Shown here piece after piece: positions 6,118-9,861 of a stretch of DNA of 9,861 bases (its first letter is position 1; the number at the start of each line of letters is the position of its first letter). A program made the translations under genes and the position numbers. This DNA comes from Lachnospiraceae bacterium (GTDB lineage Bacteria > Bacillota_A > Clostridia > Lachnospirales > Lachnospiraceae). The notes below the pieces were generated by a model, which was not told the origin of the DNA, did not search any database, and saw only the letters and a list, made by a program, of their open reading frames with translations. The stretch covers positions 1 to 9,861 of the forward strand of contig JAILPG010000332.1 in NCBI GenBank assembly GCA_024699595.1, written 5' to 3'.

Positions 6118-7405
6118 TCAAACAACAAAGCGGAACAACATATACTCCATTATCCATCCGATACGCTACTTTATTTTTTGTAACAACCATCAAAAAAGCC
6201 GGCTTTCCTGTCTTTTCATGATCTATATCATCGGCAATCTTTACCAGATTTTCTGCAGCCTTCTTAATATCTGCATCACTGCCAAGTTTTACCTCAATAA
6301 GAGCCCAGGATCCATCATTAAACTGAATTACTGCATCAGCTTCTCTTTTCTTTGCATCTCGGTACTTATAAACACGAGCACCAATTGCATCCGCATACAC
6401 CCTAATGTCATGCACAACCAAAGATTCAAATAAAAAACCGAAAGTCGTAATATCCTTGAATACTCCCTCCGGTGTGATTCCAAGGGCCGCAGCTCCGATT
6501 GACGGATCCGTAAAATGTCTTGTCTCCTTCGTCCTAATTGCTGTCTGACTCCTCAAATTCGGATTCCATGCAGGAAGTTCTTCTATGACATACAAATTTC
6601 TAAGTGCGTTTAAATACTTTGCAAACACGTCCTTATCAAAAGATTCATCACTACCCATGCAATCTGCGAGGAGAGTTGTGTCTGCAGCAGGAATCGATAC
6701 ATTTCTTGCGTATGAACGCATAAGTTTTCTCGCCTTTTGCTCATCTCTTCTAAGCGGAATATCCTTAAGTGAGAAAATATCATCTGTCACTACAACCTCG
6801 TAGTAATCTCTCGCCTGAGCAAGAGCAATATCCTTTTCCTTACCTATTGCGACCGGCCATCCTCCCCTGCATACATAAAACGCATAATCATTTATATCTT
6901 TTTTTGACGTTGCGGTAGAGAATTTTCCATTCTTTAAATCCAGCAATGATACAGTTCCATTACTGTCCCCTGTCTCAAATAAAGACATTGTCCGCATCAT
7001 TTTTCGGATGATCCTTCCATTTCCTGTGTGTCTGCCGACTTCATCGTCCGCTTCTCGTTTACTCTTATCCGTAACGCTACCCGTGAGTATATACTGTCCA
7101 AACTCCCCGGTCTTATCAACCTCGTATTTTACCTGATCCCAGATAAAAGAAACATGCTGCCATTCATCAACAAGTATCGGCTTGGGACCATAGTTCAGAA
7201 AACTTGCCGGAGATATTTTTGCCAGTTCTATAAATTCATTCCTTGATTCGAGCGGCATAAGGTCTATAACAGTTTTGGCATACCGTTTTGCTGTGGTCGA
7301 CTTTCCACACCATTTAGGACCTACGATTACCAGTGCTCCCTTGCTCTTCAATGTAAATTCCACTACCCTGTCAAATACCCTTGGGATATACCTGTCTTCA
7401 CTCAT
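6110..7405 (-). CDS. AAA ATPase with DUF4143-type nuclease-like C-terminal domain (COG1373-like)
   Basis: This 431-residue protein belongs to the free-standing AAA_14/DUF4143 ATPases. Walker A is GPKWCGKST (29-37, Lys35, Ser36) and Walker B is ILVDEWQ (77-83, Asp80-Glu81). A sensor-like ILTGS lies at 106-110. A winged-helix-like middle region (~220-280) includes YLNALRNLYVIEELPAW. The C-terminal part has the layout of a PD-(D/E)XK fold: FGFLFESLVVHD (322-333), ADAVI (356-360, Asp357) and ALIEVK (368-373, Glu371, Lys373). Family members are common, often scattered or multicopy, and their biological role is not established; defence or mobile-element links have been suggested for related families. 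The start ATG 7405 has GGAGAAG 8 bases upstream. The gene stands alone between a terminator and a promoter with a periodic repeat array, which suggests dedicated control. It is more AT-rich than the left-hand operons, consistent with horizontal gain but not proof. Confidence 0.93.
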   Translation of the reverse strand: MSEDRYIPRVFDRVVEFTLKSKGALVIVGPKWCGKSTTAKRYAKTVIDLMPLESRNEFIELAKISPASFLNYGPKPILVDEWQHVSFIWDQVKYEVDKTGEFGQYILTGSVTDKSKREADDEVGRHTGNGRIIRKMMRTMSLFETGDSNGTVSLLDLKNGKFSTATSKKDINDYAFYVCRGGWPVAIGKEKDIALAQARDYYEVVVTDDIFSLKDIPLRRDEQKARKLMRSYARNVSIPAADTTLLADCMGSDESFDKDVFAKYLNALRNLYVIEELPAWNPNLRSQTAIRTKETRHFTDPSIGAAALGITPEGVFKDITTFGFLFESLVVHDIRVYADAIGARVYKYRDAKKREADAVIQFNDGSWALIEVKLGSDADIKKAAENLVKIADDIDHEKTGKPAFLMVVTKNKVAYRMDNGVYVVPLCCLKD

Positions 7406-7443
7406 CTCGTTTCTTCTCCATATAAAAAATGATCATTCCAAAG

Positions 7444-7458
7444 TTCACCACTTGTGAA
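7444..7458. promoter_or_regulatory. Palindromic operator candidate at the ATPase transcription start
   Basis: TTCAC-CACTT-GTGAA is a perfect 5-bp inverted repeat with a 5-bp spacer. It sits immediately downstream of the -10 element at 7461-7466 and covers the predicted transcription start near 7454. That is a typical position for a repressor site. Confidence 0.4.
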
Positions 7459-7460
7459 AT

Positions 7461-7489
7461 ATTTTACGCAAAATCGGAAGAAAAGACAA
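7461..7489 (-). promoter_or_regulatory. Sigma-70-type promoter of the ATPase gene
   Basis: Read on the minus strand: TTGTCT (7489-7484), exactly 17 bp, then TAAAAT (7466-7461). The -35 matches the consensus at 4 of 6 bases and the -10 at 5 of 6. The predicted start is near 7454, leaving a leader of about 50 bases that contains GGAGAAG before ATG 7405. One repeat unit lies inside the spacer and another just upstream of the -35. Confidence 0.6.
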
Positions 7490-7547
7490 TAATAAATCGG
7501 AAGAATATTATGTATTAAATCGGATAAAAAAGCAATTTAGAATCGGA
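7471..7547. repeat. Four-copy direct repeat TCCGATT(T/C) with exact 23-bp period
   Basis: The plus strand shows AAATCGGA at 7471-7478, 7494-7501 and 7517-7524, and GAATCGGA at 7540-7547. Start-to-start distance is 23 bases each time. Copies one and two share 12 bases (AAATCGGAAGAA); copies three and four share the AATCGGATA/AATCGGATAC form, so the array looks like two pairs. The 15 bases between copies are AT-rich and not conserved. The array is interleaved with the ATPase promoter: copy one lies in the -35/-10 spacer and copies two to four run upstream. This layout suggests binding sites for a regulator or for the ATPase itself. Confidence 0.8.
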
Positions 7548-7578
7548 TACTTGTAACCGCATCTATTCTCTAGCCTCA

Positions 7579-8055
7579 TCACTGCTTTACGATATCAACA
7601 ACCTCCCCGATATACATATCGTGCAGATCGTTATCGGCATACATCGTATCCACTACATCCTTAGGCATATTTTCCGGAAGTAGACGCTGTTTGAAAAGTT
7701 TCCTGCAGACAAGCGTAATCTCTGCTTCTTTGAAAGACATAGACTCCCCGGTCTTAACAGCCGTAAGACCTGATGCTGTCATCTTGTCCATATCCCTGCC
7801 GGATTTAGAGCCCAACACCCCAAGTTCCTTCTTATACTGCTCCGGGAAAAAGCTGACCGTAAAATACTCATTACTGTCCATGAAATCATGCGTATACCTT
7901 GATTCTCTGACATACACGGTAGCCACTGGCTTGTTCCAAATAGTACCAAGGCCACCCCAGCTTATCGTCATCGTGTTAAAATTACCTTCTGTCCCGGCCG
8001 TAAGCAACGCCCACGTCTTATCAAACTGACTGAAAATATCCATTGTAAATTCCAT
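7579..8055 (-). CDS. Flavin reductase-like domain protein (FMN-binding split barrel)
   Basis: This 158-residue soluble protein follows the flavin-reductase/flavoredoxin pattern. NTMTISWGGLGTIWNKP (27-43) is the FMN-contacting strand-turn with its typical Trp. VATVYVRESRYTHDFM (44-59) and NEYFTVSFFP (62-71) form the next barrel segments. SGRDMDKM (85-92) resembles the conserved 'SGrd.dK' loop, and the last strand is MYIGEVVDI (147-155). Such proteins bind FMN and use NAD(P)H or other donors to move electrons. The physiological partner is not visible here. A strong AGGAGG at 8064-8069, 8 bases before ATG 8055, fixes the start. It follows the broken membrane gene by 75 bp and precedes the ATPase promoter region; no clear terminator was seen after it. 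Confidence 0.9.
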   Translation of the reverse strand: MEFTMDIFSQFDKTWALLTAGTEGNFNTMTISWGGLGTIWNKPVATVYVRESRYTHDFMDSNEYFTVSFFPEQYKKELGVLGSKSGRDMDKMTASGLTAVKTGESMSFKEAEITLVCRKLFKQRLLPENMPKDVVDTMYADNDLHDMYIGEVVDIVKQ

Positions 8056-8063
8056 AATCCAAA

Positions 8064-8069
8064 CCTCCT
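8064..8069 (-). promoter_or_regulatory. Consensus ribosome binding site of the flavin reductase gene
   Basis: AGGAGG on the minus strand, 8 bases upstream of ATG 8055. It is the strongest Shine-Dalgarno sequence in the window and decides this start over the in-frame ATG four codons later. Confidence 0.85.
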
Positions 8070-8112
8070 CAAATTTTAAAACTCATACCACTATTCCCGG
8101 CACTGTACTTTT

Positions 8113-8130
8113 CTATGTATCCTATGTATT
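8113..8130. repeat. Tandem 9-bp repeat CTATGTAT(C/T)
   Basis: Two adjacent copies, CTATGTATC (8113-8121) and CTATGTATT (8122-8130), start directly beside the stop codon of the membrane gene. This is a simple duplication with no evident function. Confidence 0.5.
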
Positions 8131-8722
8131 CTAACCTTTATTCTCTGAATCATTATGTCGAAAAGACGATATGACAGCTATTACCATAGACAAAACTGAG
8201 GGAGCAGAAAAACAAATATATAATAATCTGTTGACAGAATTAATCCCTGATGTAAAAATCTGATAGTTAATATATGCGCCCAAAAAGAAAACCACCAGAT
8301 ACATTAAGACCACAATGAAAAGCGGTAGCATGATTCCCATCCATCTGCTGATATATATCAAAAAAAAAGATAGCAAACAGAGCCAAAACACACCATATAC
8401 CAGCTCCGAGACATAGTGCGAATTTATCTCCTTCTCTTAATATATGAATGCGTTCTATCCATAATAATAAAAGAGTGAAACCTGTTATCATGTAGGCTGA
8501 AAACCAATCATAATTCACTATGGTATTCGCAGATCCGACTATTCTGTCAAATATGAACCAAAATAAAAACGGACATATCCATAATGCACAGGAAACATAG
8601 AGATTATCTTTTATAACAGTATAAAACAGGTCTGTATTGATAATAAACGGAATACAGGCCAGACACTGAGCTACTATTAAAAATATAAAAAAATAACCTG
8701 TAGTCTTTTGTTTGTTATTCAT
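8131..8722 (-). pseudogene. Small multi-span membrane protein, broken by one base at a T9 run
   Basis: The first part starts at ATG 8722 with GGGAGGA 8 bases upstream (8731-8737). It encodes about 120 residues with hydrophobic segments near 8-30, 43-60, 74-90 and 102-121. At a run of nine T on the coding strand (8368-8360) the good reading moves to another frame, which continues LIYISRWMGIMLPLF and ends SENKG at 8131. The first frame alone ends after a short low-hydrophobicity tail at 8267. Removing one T would give a single 196-residue protein with about six spans and a charged C-terminus. No ribosome binding site supports an independent start for the second part. The break may be a real mutation, phase variation, slippage during expression or a sequencing error. 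The family was not recognised and no function is assigned. It is more AT-rich than most neighbours. Confidence 0.65.
8360..8368 (-). repeat. Homopolymer run (T9 on the coding strand) at the frame break
   Basis: Nine consecutive A on the plus strand, T on the coding strand, lie inside the membrane protein gene exactly where coding potential changes frame. Eight T would restore a full-length frame. Runs of this length are prone to slippage in replication, transcription and sequencing. Confidence 0.85.
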
Positions 8723-8778
8723 AGCAATCTTCCTCCCTTATTCTAATCCACGCACAATTAACAACCCCTTGTCACGAT

Positions 8779-9318
8779 CTACATCTTCTCAAGATACTTA
8801 GCAGGCACTTCCTTGGTAAGCCATACACCATTCACGGACAGGAAAAAGAGGATGCCATCCCTGTACATCTCACCGCTCTTTACAATATAGATCACCGGCT
8901 TTCCATGACGCCTGCCGACCTTCTCTGCAGTCTCCACATCTGCTGACAGATGCACATATAATCGGGATTTAGGGATAAGCCCCTGCATATCGATCGAGCT
9001 TACATATTTCTCCCCGGTACCGTGATATAGGATATCCGGCGGAGCCACCTCTTTAAGCTCTACATCCACCGGAATGGAATGCCCCTGGTTGGCCCTTATA
9101 AGGGTCTTATCATCATTGAAAGAATAGCGGTTCTTCTCATCCTCTGCCACAATTCTCTCAAGCGATTCCATGTCAAGTGGATGTGTCCTGTTTACGCCAC
9201 ATATAAGCTCATCCACATTGGCCCATCCGTGCTCATCAAGAGTGATCCCGACCGTTTCCGGCTTGTGACGCAGTATTAGCGATATGAACCTGCTTGTAGA
9301 TTCATCCCTTCCACTCAT
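8779..9318 (-). CDS. kptA: RNA 2'-phosphotransferase (Tpt1/KptA family)
   Basis: This 179-residue protein is full length for the family. It transfers a 2'-phosphate from RNA to NAD+, giving ADP-ribose 1'',2''-cyclic phosphate and nicotinamide. The N-terminal winged-helix part opens with SRFISLILRHKPE (9-21), containing the conserved catalytic Arg17-His18, followed by DEHGWANVDEL (28-38). The ART-like C-terminal part shows IRANQGHS (74-81, Arg75), LYHGT (97-101), SRLYVHLS (118-125), GKPVIYIV (139-146) and the end strand GVWLTKEVPAKYL. In fungi and plants the enzyme finishes tRNA splicing; the bacterial role is unsettled, with RNA repair or detoxification proposed. The start ATG 9318 is chosen because GGAGTGA overlaps the end of the preceding 56-residue gene, 6 bp away, so the two are probably translationally coupled. 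Confidence 0.96.
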   Translation of the reverse strand: MSGRDESTSRFISLILRHKPETVGITLDEHGWANVDELICGVNRTHPLDMESLERIVAEDEKNRYSFNDDKTLIRANQGHSIPVDVELKEVAPPDILYHGTGEKYVSSIDMQGLIPKSRLYVHLSADVETAEKVGRRHGKPVIYIVKSGEMYRDGILFFLSVNGVWLTKEVPAKYLEKM

Positions 9319-9324
9319 AAGAAA

Positions 9325-9495
9325 TCACTCCAGCGAATACGACATCATCTCATATTTAAGCCTGCTGCCCTCGCTTATCTCGGGCGGAAGCAGTGCCCTT
9401 GCCACAAGCTTCAGATCATCAGACTCAATATCGGTCCGTCTAAGATTCGCATAATCCCCATCTATACTAACAACTTCGTAATACCACGTTTCCAT
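9325..9495 (-). CDS. 56-residue small protein, possibly a DUF3006-like beta-barrel
   Basis: ATG 9495 has AGAAGG 7 bases upstream, and the frame runs 57 codons to TGA 9327-9325. The product starts METWYYEVVSIDGDYANLRR and has a charged middle, then ARALLPPEISEGSRLKYEM (33-51). The order 'EGDYA.L...' followed by 'LP..i.EGs.l' resembles small DUF3006-type proteins, which are predicted compact beta-barrels; this match is by eye and tentative. The gene lies 51 bp after the zinc-ribbon gene and 6 bp before kptA, and its last codons carry the kptA ribosome binding site. This conserved-looking spacing, with no sign of decay, supports a real gene. It may be an accessory or regulatory partner of KptA, but no function can be assigned. 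Confidence 0.72.
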   Translation of the reverse strand: METWYYEVVSIDGDYANLRRTDIESDDLKLVARALLPPEISEGSRLKYEMMSYSLE

Positions 9496-9546
9496 ATCTA
9501 ACCTTCTTTTAGCCGTATCATATCCGTCATGATACAGCGGATATAC

Positions 9547-9813
9547 TCAGATCCACGAATAATCCCCGCCTGTAATCGCAAGGCTTAGAAGAGTATCATA
9601 CCGTTCCACATCATCGCCCTCTACCATCTGCAGCAATCTGGCACTCTCAGCTGCCTCCGGCATATCATCATCAGGCCAGATCTCCATATCCGGCTCCTCA
9701 CCGCAGTACGGACATACAAGACGCGGAGCAACCCTCACATCCAAAAACCTCTCATGACAGCTGTCACATTCATAAAAACCTGCAATTTTCGTATCATCCG
9801 GTACGTAATACAT
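9547..9813 (-). CDS. Small zinc-ribbon protein
   Basis: The 88-residue product has two CxxC pairs, CDSC (16-19) and CPYC (34-37), 14 residues apart. This is the classic zinc-ribbon knuckle arrangement, so it should bind one Zn2+. After the ribbon, an acidic stretch (EEPDMEIWPDDDMPEAAE, 39-56) leads to a helix and a short tail ending GGDYSWI. Such ribbons bind nucleic acid or proteins; nothing here chooses between these. It heads the visible kptA cluster (zinc ribbon, 56-residue protein, KptA), all on one strand with short gaps. A purine-rich GGAGAGGG about 13 bases upstream is the likely ribosome binding site. The upstream promoter is off the window or not recognised. Confidence 0.78.
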   Translation of the reverse strand: MYYVPDDTKIAGFYECDSCHERFLDVRVAPRLVCPYCGEEPDMEIWPDDDMPEAAESARLLQMVEGDDVERYDTLLSLAITGGDYSWI

Positions 9814-9861
9814 GTCTTATTTCGCCCTCTCCGCGTACTCACTCATGAGCTATTTCAAATT

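Noticed and set aside
6065..6433. Plus-strand 122-codon frame opposite the ATPase 3' end
   Set aside because: It overlaps the nuclease-like domain motifs of the ATPase and its cysteine/isoleucine-rich product looks like a shadow of that gene.
7471..7547. CRISPR array
   Set aside because: The conserved unit is only 8-12 bases with a 23-bp period and AT-rich spacers; no cas genes are present. Direct regulatory repeats fit better.
8131..8391. Treating the 86-codon frame as an independent small membrane protein
   Set aside because: Its ATG lies inside the upstream frame without a ribosome binding site, and hydrophobic spans continue smoothly across the T9 run if one base is removed.
8767..8782. 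Terminator after kptA (TGACAA-GGGG-TTGTTA type hairpin, around 8755-8772)
   Set aside because: The stem is six pairs with a G-U and there is no T-tract after it on the minus strand.
9814..9861. Nine-codon frame MSEYAERAK just before the zinc-ribbon gene
   Set aside because: It is bounded by an in-frame TAG upstream and TAA downstream, lacks a ribosome binding site, and the window ends too close to judge whether it is a leader peptide.

Overview
The window looks like a chromosomal stretch from a Clostridia-type Firmicute, most likely Lachnospiraceae. This rests on Gram-positive AGGAGG-like ribosome binding sites, moderate base composition, and gene families common there: a 7TM hybrid histidine kinase, a COG1373-type AAA ATPase and a small flavin reductase. 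The genus cannot be fixed from the sequence alone. Every convincing gene lies on the minus strand, so the transcriptional order runs from right to left. No rRNA, tRNA, CRISPR array, transposase or phage gene was seen, and no gene-free gap exceeds about 190 bases.

From the right edge: a three-gene cluster (9813 to 8779) encodes a small zinc-ribbon protein, a 56-residue protein and KptA, the NAD-dependent RNA 2'-phosphotransferase. Next is a small multi-span membrane protein gene (8722 to 8131) broken by one base at a T9 run on the coding strand. A flavin-reductase-like protein with a strong ribosome binding site follows (8055 to 7579).

The centre holds a free-standing AAA ATPase with a DUF4143-type nuclease-like tail (7405 to 6110). 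Its upstream region carries four copies of TCCGATT(T/C) at an exact 23-bp period, interleaved with a credible sigma-70 promoter, and a palindrome at the predicted transcription start. After a hairpin terminator comes an ADP-ribosylglycohydrolase (5917 to 5102), whose stop codon is followed in frame by 20 protein-like codons.

The left half holds two operons. One encodes a CPA1-type Na+/H+ antiporter overlapping by 4 bp a compact TrkA-like protein with two nucleotide-binding domains and no visible RCK_C domain, suggesting nucleotide-gated cation/proton transport. The other encodes a GNAT-like protein followed, 6 bp later, by a hybrid histidine kinase (7TM-PAS-HisKA-HATPase-REC) that runs off the left edge.

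The best candidates for something undescribed are the 23-bp repeat array controlling the ATPase, the homopolymer-broken membrane gene, and the small KptA cluster. Two separate genes concern ADP-ribose chemistry (KptA and the glycohydrolase), but they are 3 kb apart and any functional link is inference.
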